Numbered from the stretch's first letter, positions 1 through 8,068 are shown. The stretch: DNA of 16,042 bases from Bacillota bacterium (GCA_016280485.1 JAEEGU010000163.1:1-16042), one strand, 5' to 3'. The notes: generated by a model not told the origin, from the sequence alone. Numbers and translations: made by a program.

Positions 1-1389
1 ATTGTAGTAAGCGATTTTTTCCATTAACTCCTTGTACTCGGCTTCGATCTTTTCGCGCTCGAGTCCCTGCAGGCGGGCAAGTCTCATGTCGAGGATCGCC
101 TGAGCCTGAATTTCGGAGAGTCCGAATCTTTCGATCAGCTTGTCCTTTGCGTCGTTATAGGATGAACGGATTATCTTGATAATCTCGTCGATATTGTCAA
201 GCGCTATGCGTAAGCCCTCCAAAATGTGGGCTCTCGCCTCTGCCTTGTTCTTGTCGAATATGGTTCTGCGAGTTACAACCTCTTTCTGGTGCTTGAGGTA
301 TTCGGAAAGCAGTACCTTGAGGTCGCAGATTTTTGGCTGTCCGTCAACAAGCGCCAACATAATCATGGAGATGTTCTCCTGGAGCTGGGTGTGCTTGAAG
401 AGCTTGTTCAGCATGATCTGCGGATTTACATCTCTGCGTAACTCGATAACGATACGAACGCCCTCACGGTTTGACTCATCCTGGATGTTTGTGATACCGT
501 CGAGCTTCTTTTCCTTTACCATTTCGGCAATCTTGGCAACAAGAGCCGCCTTGTTTACCTGGTAAGGGATTTCTGTTACGACAATCTGAGTCTTTCCGCG
601 TGAGGTCTCTTCGATCTCACATACGGAACGAACCACAACCTTGCCTTGACCTGTGAGGTAAGCATCGCGCGCACCGCTACGGCCGAGGATGGTGGCACCG
701 GTAGGGAAGTCAGGCGCCTTCACAATCTTGATGAGGTCTTCGATGCTCGACTCCGGCTCATCTATTAAGCACACGCAGGCGTCGATGACTTCGCCAAGGT
801 TGTGCGGTGGGATGGAGGTTGCCATACCTACCGCGATACCGTTACTGCCGTTTACGAGTAAGTTCGGGATACGGCAAGGCAGTACTGTCGGCTCCTTTTC
901 TTCTTCGTCGAAGTTTGGCACGAAATCTACGGTGTCTTTTTCAAGATCGCGCAGCATCTCAAGTGCCAGAGGGGACATGCGGGCTTCGGTGTAACGCATT
1001 GCCGCCGGAGCGTCGCCGTCCATGGAACCGAAGTTACCGTGGCCGTCCACAAGAGTGTATCTGATGTTAAAAGGCTGAGCCAGACGAACCATCGCGTCGT
1101 AAATGGAGGAGTCACCGTGTGGGTGATATTTACCCATTACTTCGCCGACGATACGCGCCGACTTTTTGTGCGGCTTGTCCGGGGTTACCCCGAGCTCGCT
1201 CATACCGTAGAGAATACGCCTGTGTACAGGCTTTAAGCCGTCTCTGACATCAGGAAGAGCACGGCCTACGATTACACTCATGGCATAATCGATATATGAA
1301 TTTTTCATTTCGTCGTGAATCTCGTGCTGGATGAGGCGCTGGTCCTCCATCGTCACCTGATCTTCGACGGGTGTATTGTCTTTTGCCAT
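1..1389 (-). CDS. gyrA: DNA gyrase subunit A (partial, 3' end outside window)
   Basis: The gene encodes the breakage-reunion subunit of DNA gyrase, which with GyrB introduces negative supercoils in the cytoplasm. Only the first 463 codons are present, because the reading frame runs off the left edge. The start is the ATG at 1389, preceded by a strong GGAGGG ribosome site at about 1398-1403, 14 bases after the gyrB stop, so gyrBA is an operon. Visible hallmarks are RALPDVRDGLKPVHRRILY near residues 43-61, the quinolone-determining segment HPHGDSSIYDAMVRLAQ (89-105), and the active-site tyrosine in AAMRYTEAR (Tyr133, equivalent to E. coli Tyr122). The residues matching E. coli Ser83 and Asp87 are Ser94 and Asp98, the usual quinolone-susceptible state. 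ParC is the alternative, but adjacency to gyrB at the origin makes GyrA much more likely. The C-terminal beta-propeller cannot be judged. Confidence 0.97.
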   Translation of the reverse strand, partial: MAKDNTPVEDQVTMEDQRLIQHEIHDEMKNSYIDYAMSVIVGRALPDVRDGLKPVHRRILYGMSELGVTPDKPHKKSARIVGEVMGKYHPHGDSSIYDAMVRLAQPFNIRYTLVDGHGNFGSMDGDAPAAMRYTEARMSPLALEMLRDLEKDTVDFVPNFDEEEKEPTVLPCRIPNLLVNGSNGIAVGMATSIPPHNLGEVIDACVCLIDEPESSIEDLIKIVKAPDFPTGATILGRSGARDAYLTGQGKVVVRSVCEIEETSRGKTQIVVTEIPYQVNKAALVAKIAEMVKEKKLDGITNIQDESNREGVRIVIELRRDVNPQIMLNKLFKHTQLQENISMIMLALVDGQPKICDLKVLLSEYLKHQKEVVTRRTIFDKNKAEARAHILEGLRIALDNIDEIIKIIRSSYNDAKDKLIERFGLSEIQAQAILDMRLARLQGLEREKIEAEYKELMEKIAYYN

Positions 1390-1403
1390 TTTATAGCCCT
1401 CCG

Positions 1404-3326
1404 TTATATGTCAAGAGTTGCATACTTTGCGTTTTCTTCGATGAATTTTTTGCGTGGCGGAACCTTGTCACCCATCAGGATGGTAAAGATTTCGTCAGCG
1501 GCAGTGGCATCATCCATTGTAATCTGCACCAGGGTTCTCCTGTTGTAGTCCATGGTTGTATCCCAGAGCTGCTCTGCATCCATTTCACCAAGACCCTTGT
1601 ATCTCTGGATATCAGCCTTGCCCGGCTGATCGGCGATGGATGCAAGGAGCTTTTCCTGTTCCTTGTCGGAATAGGTGTAGTAAACGTCCTTGCCCTTTTT
1701 CACCTGGAAGAGTGGTGGCTGAGCCGCATAGACATAGCCGCCCTCAATGAGCGGGGTCATATATCTGAAGAAGAACGTGAGGAGCAGTGTTCTGATGTGT
1801 GCACCGTCCACATCGGCATCGGTCATGATGATGATCTTGTGATATCTGAGCTTTTCGATATTGAACTCAGCACCGATACCGCAGCCGAAGGCTGTTATCA
1901 TATTCTTTATTTCTTCAGAGTTTAAAATCTTGTCGAGTCTTGCTTTTTCAACGTTTAAGATCTTTCCGCGAAGAGGAAGGATTGCCTGACGTTTGCGGTC
2001 ACGTCCGTCCTTTGCGGAGCCGCCTGCGGAATCACCCTCGACGATGAAGATTTCGCACTTGCTTGGATCCTTTTCCGAGCAGTCGGCGAGCTTACCCGGA
2101 AGAGCAAAGCTGTCGAGCGCGTTCTTGCGGCGTGTAAGGTCTCTTGCCTTTCTTGCCGCTTCTCTGGCTCTGGCCGCACGAAGACATTTGTCGAGAATAA
2201 TTTTTGCCTGTGCAGGGTTTTCCTCGAGGAAGGCGGTCAAGTTCTCGGTTGTGGTTGTTTCCACAAATCCACGCATTTCAGGGTTTCCGAGCTTTGTCTT
2301 TGTCTGGCCCTCGAATTCAGGCTCCTGCAGCTTTACGGAAACGATTGCGGTGAGACCCTCGCGCACGTCTTCGCCCGAAAGCGGATCGTCTTTATCCTTT
2401 AAGAAATTGTTCTTTCTCGCATAATCGTTGAACACCTTTGTGAGTGCGGTCTTAAAGCCGACCATGTGGGTACCGCCCTCAGTGGTGCTGATATTATTTG
2501 CATAGGAAAGCACGAGCTCGCTGTATCTGTCGGTGTACTGCATTGCAATTTCAACCTCGAGCTCTGCTCTGATATATTCAAAATAGATGATGTCCGGATG
2601 AATGGCCTCTTTATTCTGGTTCTGGAATTTTACGAATTCGCGGATACCGCCCTCGTAGTGAAATTCCTCTTTCTTTTTGTGGTCCTCGCGCTTGTCCTCA
2701 AGCGTGATTTTGATGCCCTTGTTGAGGAACGCCATTTCTCTGAGTCTGTGCTGCAGAGTGTCGTAATCAAAAACGGTTTCCTCAAAGATTTCAGCATCCG
2801 GCCAGAAGATGGTTTTTGAACCTGTCTTGCGGCTTTCGCCCACCTCGTGCATCTTTTCTACGGTCTTGCCTCTCTCGAATGCGATTGCGTAGATTTTGCC
2901 GTTTCTGCGAACCTCGACCTCCATTCGTGTCGAAAGCGCGTTTACTACGGAAGCACCTACACCGTGCAGACCGCCGGAAACTTTGTATCCGCCACCGCCG
3001 AACTTACCGCCCGCGTGCAGTACTGTATGAATTACCTCTACAGCAGGGATTCCCATTTTCGGGTGCATGTCGACAGGCATACCACGGCCGTCGTCCTCTA
3101 CCATGATGGAATTGTCCTGCTGAATGGTAACGTTTATATTTTTGCAAAAACCGGCAAGAGCTTCGTCCACGGAGTTGTCCACAATTTCGTAAACGAGATG
3201 ATGAAGACCCCTGGGACCTGTCGAGCCGATATACATACCCGGTCTTTTACGAACCGGATCCAGACCCTCAAGGACCTGTATTTGTTCGGCTCCGTACGAT
3301 GCCGCTGCCTTTTCGTTTTCAGTCAT
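1404..3326 (-). CDS. gyrB: DNA gyrase subunit B
   Basis: This is the ATPase subunit of DNA gyrase, 640 residues, a usual length for the short Bacillota form without the Gram-negative insertion. The GHKL ATPase signature is seen as MYIGSTGPRGLHHLVYEIVD with Glu47 (catalytic base position) and Asn51, followed by DDGRGMP (about 78-84) and GLHGVGASVVNALS. The Toprim domain carries EGDSAGGSAKDGRDRKRQA from residue 430, PLRGKILNVEKA, and the metal-binding DADVD at 503-507. The protein ends in the typical KKFIEENAKYATLDI. The ATG at 3326 has an AAAGGA ribosome site a few bases upstream. A sigma-A-type promoter lies about 70-100 bases upstream, and the gene is followed directly by gyrA. The PLRGKILNVEKA stretch looks like an ordinary susceptible GyrB. 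Confidence 0.98.
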   Translation of the reverse strand: MTENEKAAASYGAEQIQVLEGLDPVRKRPGMYIGSTGPRGLHHLVYEIVDNSVDEALAGFCKNINVTIQQDNSIMVEDDGRGMPVDMHPKMGIPAVEVIHTVLHAGGKFGGGGYKVSGGLHGVGASVVNALSTRMEVEVRRNGKIYAIAFERGKTVEKMHEVGESRKTGSKTIFWPDAEIFEETVFDYDTLQHRLREMAFLNKGIKITLEDKREDHKKKEEFHYEGGIREFVKFQNQNKEAIHPDIIYFEYIRAELEVEIAMQYTDRYSELVLSYANNISTTEGGTHMVGFKTALTKVFNDYARKNNFLKDKDDPLSGEDVREGLTAIVSVKLQEPEFEGQTKTKLGNPEMRGFVETTTTENLTAFLEENPAQAKIILDKCLRAARAREAARKARDLTRRKNALDSFALPGKLADCSEKDPSKCEIFIVEGDSAGGSAKDGRDRKRQAILPLRGKILNVEKARLDKILNSEEIKNMITAFGCGIGAEFNIEKLRYHKIIIMTDADVDGAHIRTLLLTFFFRYMTPLIEGGYVYAAQPPLFQVKKGKDVYYTYSDKEQEKLLASIADQPGKADIQRYKGLGEMDAEQLWDTTMDYNRRTLVQITMDDATAADEIFTILMGDKVPPRKKFIEENAKYATLDI

Positions 3327-3398
3327 TGCATCTTTTCCTTTCTGTTTTTCTGTTTTGCTTTTCTTGTGCTAAAAATGTTTCATATACGCACACTTAAT

Positions 3399-3427
3399 AT
3401 TATAACGCAGATTTTGTCTTTTTTCAA
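3399..3427 (-). promoter_or_regulatory. Predicted sigma-A promoter of gyrBA
   Basis: Read on the minus strand there is TTGAAA (3427-3422), a 17-base spacer and a perfect TATAAT (3404-3399), about 73 bases before the gyrB ATG. It lies downstream of the terminator at 3530-3557, so gyrBA probably has its own transcription start, near 3392. It overlaps the inverted repeat at 3401-3443. Confidence 0.82.
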
Positions 3428-3443
3428 GAAAAAATGCGTTATA
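3401..3443. repeat. Inverted repeat over the gyrB promoter (candidate operator)
   Basis: TATAACGCA (3401-3409) and its exact reverse complement TGCGTTATA (3435-3443) are separated by 25 bases. One arm overlaps the -10 element and the other lies just upstream of the -35 element. A near copy, TATACGCA, sits at 3383-3390 in the direct orientation, 18 bases from the first arm. The layout would suit a dimeric or looped regulator, or a supercoiling-sensitive promoter. No known binding site was recognised. Confidence 0.45.
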
Positions 3444-3482
3444 TCGTCGATTTTTTGCCTCATATCGCTATTAAATTTTTAG

Positions 3483-3492
3483 GGTATATACC
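3483..3492. repeat. Short perfect palindrome upstream of the gyrB promoter
   Basis: GGTATATACC is a perfect 10-base palindrome about 55 bases upstream of the gyrB -35 element, in the 246-base spacer between the response regulator and gyrB. It could be a small operator or chance. The rest of this spacer holds the terminator, the gyrB promoter and the inverted repeat; I see no gene in it. Confidence 0.25.
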
Positions 3493-3529
3493 ATTTTTGG
3501 AAATCTGCCACGTCCGGGCCTTGAAAACC

Positions 3530-3557
3530 ACAAAAAAACAGCGCCCCGAAGGGGCGC
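3530..3557 (-). terminator. Intrinsic terminator after the signalling genes
   Basis: On the minus strand the perfect 7-bp GC-rich stem GCGCCCC/GGGGCGC (3557-3541, loop of three bases) is followed by TGTTTTTTTG. It starts 15 bases after the response-regulator stop codon. It should end the dnaA-to-response-regulator transcript and insulate gyrBA. Confidence 0.92.
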
Positions 3558-3572
3558 CGCGCATTTTTAAAA

Positions 3573-4349
3573 TTAATCTCTGTAGATATTTTCCCACTTA
3601 TTCTTTTCGAAGAAGCCCTGGATTGCCGCAAGGATTTCCTCTCTCGGAAGCGACTTTAAGAGGTATCCGTCCGGCTTTAATGCCAGCACGGTCTCAACAC
3701 TCTCCCTGTCGCTCTTGCCTGTTAAAAAGATTACCGGGATATCTGCCGAGTTTGGCTCGCTTCGAATCATTTCAAGAACCTGCGGACCGTTTGTTATCGG
3801 CATTTCATAGTCCAGCAAAATCAGATCCGGTTTGTGCGTTGCGAGGAATGTTATTGCCTGCATTCCCGATTTTGTCGCTGTAACCTGATATTTTTCGGCA
3901 AGCCAGCTCTGCATTGCCTGCAGGAACATAACATCGTCATCCACCAGCACGATGTGCTTTTCCTGTTTGTTCGCCTCGCTGGTACGCGCCAGCATGTTCA
4001 GCGTAAAGGAAATGCTCTTTATGTCTGCCGGGCGAACGAACTCCTTCATAATCATGTTCTTTGGTATGATCTGATAGAGGTCATCGAGTTCCTTTCTGTA
4101 TCCCATTACCAGAAGAGGCTTGTTTTCGCTGAAACAGATGTCCTTTAAGTATACGAGTGCATCCGGAGATGAATAAACAACATCGCCCGCGAAGAGCATA
4201 TAAATATCCGCATCCTCACGCTCAGCCGCAATTTCCTCTATATGCGGAAGAATTTTTATCGCTTCGTTTCCCGCGTCCTTCAACATTGTAACCAGCGTAT
4301 CCGCCATTAAAGCGGCACCCTTGTTTATAACAACAACTTTTCCTGCCAT
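3573..4349 (-). CDS. Double-receiver response regulator without output domain
   Basis: The protein has 258 residues. Residues about 131-250 form a full receiver domain: acidic cluster Asp137-Asp139 in HIVLVDDDVMFL, phosphoacceptor Asp180 in DLILLDYEMP, Thr210 in VIFLTGKS, and Lys232. Residues about 1-118 look like a second, degenerate receiver: the third strand reads DIYMLFAGD, so the phospho-Asp position is Phe53, and the N-terminal acidic pair is missing. No DNA-binding, GGDEF, EAL or other output domain follows. It probably accepts phosphate from the neighbouring kinase's HPt domain and acts through protein-protein contact, or works as a phosphate sink; that is inference. The ATG at 4349 has an AGAAAGG ribosome site and starts 16 bases after the kinase stop. 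A strong terminator follows. The name of this subfamily is not known to me. Confidence 0.85.
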   Translation of the reverse strand: MAGKVVVINKGAALMADTLVTMLKDAGNEAIKILPHIEEIAAEREDADIYMLFAGDVVYSSPDALVYLKDICFSENKPLLVMGYRKELDDLYQIIPKNMIMKEFVRPADIKSISFTLNMLARTSEANKQEKHIVLVDDDVMFLQAMQSWLAEKYQVTATKSGMQAITFLATHKPDLILLDYEMPITNGPQVLEMIRSEPNSADIPVIFLTGKSDRESVETVLALKPDGYLLKSLPREEILAAIQGFFEKNKWENIYRD

Positions 4350-4365
4350 AATTTTGCCTTTCTGT

Positions 4366-7197
4366 CTATTTATATTCTTCGACTAATTCGATTACCTTGT
4401 CCCAGTCAAAGCCGTCAACGGCCTTTTTCATCTTTTCGACACGCTCACGCTCGCCATTCGGCAGCCTGTAGCCCAAAAGGAAGCTGAATACATAAGACGC
4501 CGTTTTTGCATCCATGGTCTCCGCAACATCTTTTAGATTTATGTAAGCCTCACGGAGTTCATCCTCTGCAAGCTCCGGAAGCTCCGATTCGTCTACCTGA
4601 AGCTCTTCTTCCTCGCAGAGCGGTTTTAAGCCATCACACACTTTCCTGATTCTTTCAAGCAGTCCACTAAGCTCCGCCGCGATGGTTTCACGGTCACCCG
4701 CTTTGCCCGCAAGTTCGAGCTTTTCTGCCAGAGCTCCTATGTCCTCCGCACCGATTGCGCGGGAAAGACTCTTTATCGCGTGAACCTTTACAGTGGTATT
4801 TTCAAGGTCCTGCGCCGCCCAAAGGCTTTCTATTTCGCTTACCGAGCCCGGAGCATTCTTTCCGTATATCGTAAGCGTCTCGAGATATGCCTCCTCCGAG
4901 CCGCAGTGCGAAACGCCCTTTTCGACATTCACATCAGGCAGGCTGTAGAGCCACTTTGGAAGCTCGGCCACAGCGTCGCCCCCGGCCTGCTCATTGCCTT
5001 CCGCTTCTTCGAGCTTTTGTATCTTGTCGTTCGGAAGGTAGATGCTTATCATCTTCTCGAGTGCATCGGCGTCTATCGGCTTGGTCAGATAGTCGTCAAA
5101 GCCTTCGCGCAGGTAAACCTCTCTTGCGCCGGAGATTGCGTTTGCCGTAAGGCATATCATAGGCGTGTAGAGATTTTTGTTTTCTTCGTCATGCCGCAGC
5201 TCGTGCAGCGTTTCGATACCGTCCTTTTCCGGCATCATGTGGTCTAAGAATACTATGTCGTATTTCTTTTGCCGTGTAAGTGCCAGTCCTTCGTTGCCGC
5301 TGGTTGCGGTGTCGATTTGTACCTTTGTTTTTTTCAGGAGGCTCTTGAATACCTCGAGATTCATCTGAACATCATCGACAACAAGTACACTTGCATTTGG
5401 TGCTATGAACTTTTCTTTGTATTTTTTCTGTCCGATTATTGTTTCTTTGTAGGCTTTTTCGTAATCGCCGATTTCGTCCCATGCCATTACCTTCTGGCGC
5501 AGGCGGAACGAAAAGGTCGAGCCCTCACCGTAGACGCTTTCCACCTCGAGGCGGCTGCCCATCATTTCGAGCAGGTTTTTCGTAATGGTCATCCCGAGAC
5601 CCGCTCCCTCGATATTACGATTTCGCTTTTCCTCAATTCGCTGGAATTTGATAAAGAGCTTTTCGAGATCCTCGTGCTTTATGCCGATACCGGTATCGGT
5701 CACGGCAACCTTTAAATATATGTGATTTGGATCTCCCTCGATTCTTTCGTGAGCAATTTTAAAGGTTACGCTGCCTTTTTCGGTGTACTTTACGGCATTT
5801 GTCAGGATATTTGCGATAACCTGCTTTATTCTAACCTCGTCACCGTAAAGAGCTTTTGGCATGTTTTTGTCAAAATCAAGTTTCAAGAGCAGTCCCTTGC
5901 TGTCCGCTCTCGACTGAATCATATTGACCAGATCGTTGATTACGGACGAAAGGTCGTAATCATCGTTAATAATTTCAATCTTTCCGGCCTCGATCTTTGA
6001 GAAATCAAGGATATCGTTTATTAATCCGAGCAGCGTATTGCTCGCCGTCTTGATATTGTTGGAGTAAACCAGTATGTTTTGGTCTTCGCATTCCCTCAGA
6101 ATCATCTCGTTCATGCCCAGTATCGCATTGATAGGTGTTCTGATTTCATGAGACATGTTAGAGAGAAAAGAGGTCTTCGCTTCGCTGACAGCTACAGCCT
6201 CTTCGGCGGTTTCATTCATTCTTTCCGCAAGTCTTGCCTTCATGCCGGAGCGAATCATTATGATGAGCAGTATCAGCACAACGCCCACAATTGCGGCTCT
6301 TGTGAATACCCAGATTTTTCTCAGCGGTGCAAATTCTGCGGTTGCGTCAAAAATTGAGAGGCAAATCCAGTCGTTTGCAACAGTTTCGGAATATCCTATG
6401 TATTCCCTTCCTTTATATTCGAACGAGAAGAAGCTTTCCTCGCTCGCTCTCATGCTGTCTACTACAGCCTTTCCGAAGGTATCCTCTTCACTGAAATAGT
6501 TCTTTCCTATCTGTCCGAGATCTGAATGTGCTATTACCTGATACTTACGGTCGAGCACTATTTCCAAATCGGATTCTCCGACTTGCGTCAGTTTTTCTAC
6601 TGTTTTTTGCAGCTTTCCGAGATTAAAGTCCATCGCTACAACACTTTTTGTATCGCAAAGTGTTTTGGAAAGCGTAATTGTAATGGTTCTTGTGTATGTA
6701 TCAAGATATGGATCTATTACGGCAACTCTGCCGATGGTTGCCTTTGCTCCGATATACCACGGTCTTTCCGTCGGCACATAACCTTCCTCAGGAACCCAGC
6801 CGATAGAATCCAGATATTCGTCCCTAACGTATCCGTAAATACCGTTACATTCACCCTCGAGCAGGCTCTCTACGGCAGGGGACTGATTTGTTATATAGTC
6901 GAGCATTTCCTTGTTGCTCTTCCCCGCACGTATCATATTGTCAAGAGTGTAGCTGACTATTTTAAGGCTGTCTGTACCGATTGAAAGATATTCATCTATA
7001 TTTTGAGCCGATCTCATCGCACTGATCTGACAATTCTTGATGATGTCGTTTTTGGTTTCGTTGTAAAGCATGGAATAATAAGCAAATATTACTCCTACAA
7101 ACAGAAAGATTACCAAAAACGTAACCACTACATATGTAAAAGTGGATTTTTTGGCTCTTTTTCTTGCCATTTCTCTGCTGATTTCTTTATTACTCAT
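4366..7197 (-). CDS. Membrane hybrid sensor histidine kinase (dCACHE-HisKA-HATPase-REC-HPt)
   Basis: This is a 943-residue sensor kinase, numbered from the ATG at 7197. A GTG at 7200 also fits the frame, but the AAAGGA ribosome site is better spaced for the ATG. The order is: membrane helix (about 21-43), extracytoplasmic double-CACHE-like domain (44-294), second helix (296-316), HisKA with His350 in SNMSHEIRTPINAILGM, HATPase with N-box Asn467, TDTGIGI (500-506) and GAGLGM, a receiver with Asp652 in DIVFLDHMMPEKDG and Lys706, and an HPt domain with His806 in VHAIKSLSRAIGA. An acidic, helical tail of about 75 residues follows. The ectodomain holds Tyr140, Arg145, Trp147, Tyr148 and Asp190, matching the dCACHE amino-acid-binding pattern as I remember it. 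All relay residues are present. The gene lies 22 bases after the binding-protein gene and 16 before the response regulator. Confidence 0.92.
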   Translation of the reverse strand: MSNKEISREMARKRAKKSTFTYVVVTFLVIFLFVGVIFAYYSMLYNETKNDIIKNCQISAMRSAQNIDEYLSIGTDSLKIVSYTLDNMIRAGKSNKEMLDYITNQSPAVESLLEGECNGIYGYVRDEYLDSIGWVPEEGYVPTERPWYIGAKATIGRVAVIDPYLDTYTRTITITLSKTLCDTKSVVAMDFNLGKLQKTVEKLTQVGESDLEIVLDRKYQVIAHSDLGQIGKNYFSEEDTFGKAVVDSMRASEESFFSFEYKGREYIGYSETVANDWICLSIFDATAEFAPLRKIWVFTRAAIVGVVLILLIIMIRSGMKARLAERMNETAEEAVAVSEAKTSFLSNMSHEIRTPINAILGMNEMILRECEDQNILVYSNNIKTASNTLLGLINDILDFSKIEAGKIEIINDDYDLSSVINDLVNMIQSRADSKGLLLKLDFDKNMPKALYGDEVRIKQVIANILTNAVKYTEKGSVTFKIAHERIEGDPNHIYLKVAVTDTGIGIKHEDLEKLFIKFQRIEEKRNRNIEGAGLGMTITKNLLEMMGSRLEVESVYGEGSTFSFRLRQKVMAWDEIGDYEKAYKETIIGQKKYKEKFIAPNASVLVVDDVQMNLEVFKSLLKKTKVQIDTATSGNEGLALTRQKKYDIVFLDHMMPEKDGIETLHELRHDEENKNLYTPMICLTANAISGAREVYLREGFDDYLTKPIDADALEKMISIYLPNDKIQKLEEAEGNEQAGGDAVAELPKWLYSLPDVNVEKGVSHCGSEEAYLETLTIYGKNAPGSVSEIESLWAAQDLENTTVKVHAIKSLSRAIGAEDIGALAEKLELAGKAGDRETIAAELSGLLERIRKVCDGLKPLCEEEELQVDESELPELAEDELREAYINLKDVAETMDAKTASYVFSFLLGYRLPNGERERVEKMKKAVDGFDWDKVIELVEEYK

Positions 7198-7219
7198 CAC
7201 ATTTCCTTTCCGGCAGGGT

Positions 7220-8047
7220 CTAATTCACAGTGGTTATATCACTGCCAAACCACTTTTCGGATATTCGCGAAAGCTCACCCTCGGACCTTAATTTGTCCAT
7301 CTCTTCCTGTATTTTATCGCGAAGCTTTTGATCTCCCTTTCTGAAGCCTACCGCATATTTATCTCCCCCGAGGCTTTCGGAAAGAACGTAAAATTTCTTT
7401 TCGCTCCTGTAGATGAAATAATATGCAAAAGTTGAATCGATGAGAACCGCATCTATTTTTCCCTGCTGGAGCTTCGTAAGAAGTATATTGTATTTATCGA
7501 GTACTATCGAAACATCGTTTTTAATATCGGATTCATAAAGAACATCGTAGCTGGTAGTACCCTTTTGCACACCTATGGTTTTTCCCTTTAAATCCTGTAC
7601 TGAAATTGCGTCGCATTCCTCGGGAACGATGAAAATCAGCTCGGTTTGAAGATATGGGTCTGACAAATTCATTGCCTTCGCCCTTTCAGGAGTAATTGAC
7701 ATGGCACTCCAGATGCAATCTATTAGGCCATTATTGAGGTATTCCTCTTTCTGCGCCCAGTCAATTACCTTTATTTCCATCTCTATACCGAGTCTGGAGC
7801 AAACCTCCGAGGCAATATCTATATCGTAACCCACATATTCTCCGTTTTCGTCTTTGAAAGCCATCGCAAGAAAGTCCCCGTCTATGCCAACGACAAGTTT
7901 CCCTGCATCCATTACCTTTTGCAGGGATTCGTCTTTTTCGTTATTTAGCACTTTTTTGTCTGTATTGTCCGTACAGCCAAAGGAAGCAAGTAAAAAACAC
8001 AGACAGAGGATAAGTGCCGTAATTTTTTTCACTCTTTTTCTCATCAT
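7220..8047 (-). CDS. Amino-acid-type solute-binding lipoprotein (SBP_bac_3 family)
   Basis: This is a 275-residue extracytoplasmic binding protein. A basic N-terminus and hydrophobic core lead to a lipobox-like LLASFGC with Cys25 as the likely lipid anchor; Phe and Ser at -2 and -3 make this a weak lipobox. From residue 48 the family fold is clear: GKLVVGIDGDF, ENGEYVGYDIDIASEVCSRL, the segment SAMSITPERAKAMNLSDPY with Arg122 (the usual ligand carboxylate contact), LKGKTIGVQKGTTS, and GKIDAVLIDS with Asp204. Such proteins bind polar or charged amino acids. Two adjacent ATGs (8047 and 8044) are possible, with only a weak ribosome site. It starts 21 bases after recF, and the sensor kinase follows within 22 bases. 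No permease or ATPase gene is nearby, so a sensing role with the kinase, or service to a distant transporter, is more likely than a local import operon. Confidence 0.88.
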   Translation of the reverse strand: MMRKRVKKITALILCLCFLLASFGCTDNTDKKVLNNEKDESLQKVMDAGKLVVGIDGDFLAMAFKDENGEYVGYDIDIASEVCSRLGIEMEIKVIDWAQKEEYLNNGLIDCIWSAMSITPERAKAMNLSDPYLQTELIFIVPEECDAISVQDLKGKTIGVQKGTTSYDVLYESDIKNDVSIVLDKYNILLTKLQQGKIDAVLIDSTFAYYFIYRSEKKFYVLSESLGGDKYAVGFRKGDQKLRDKIQEEMDKLRSEGELSRISEKWFGSDITTVN

Positions 8048-8068
8048 CTTTAACTTTCTTTCTTGGGT

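Noticed and set aside
1371..1925. Plus-strand open frame of 184 codons over the gyrB/gyrA junction
   Set aside because: It lies antisense to conserved gyrase coding sequence and shows no family resemblance or ribosome site.
2847..3482. Plus-strand open frame of 211 codons reaching into the gyrB promoter region
   Set aside because: It is mostly antisense to gyrB. The part outside gyrB is low-complexity Phe/Ile/Cys-rich translation of AT-rich spacer DNA.
5269..6499. Several plus-strand open frames opposite the sensor kinase
   Set aside because: They overlap one another in different frames, have no shared operon structure, and lie antisense to a clear multi-domain protein.
7198..7200. GTG start for the sensor kinase one codon before the ATG
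   Set aside because: The ribosome site is too close to the GTG; the adjacent ATG at 7197 is better spaced. The difference is one residue.
7220..8047. Complete amino-acid ABC transporter operon
   Set aside because: Only the binding protein is present; neighbouring genes are recF and a histidine kinase, with no permease or ATP-binding subunit.
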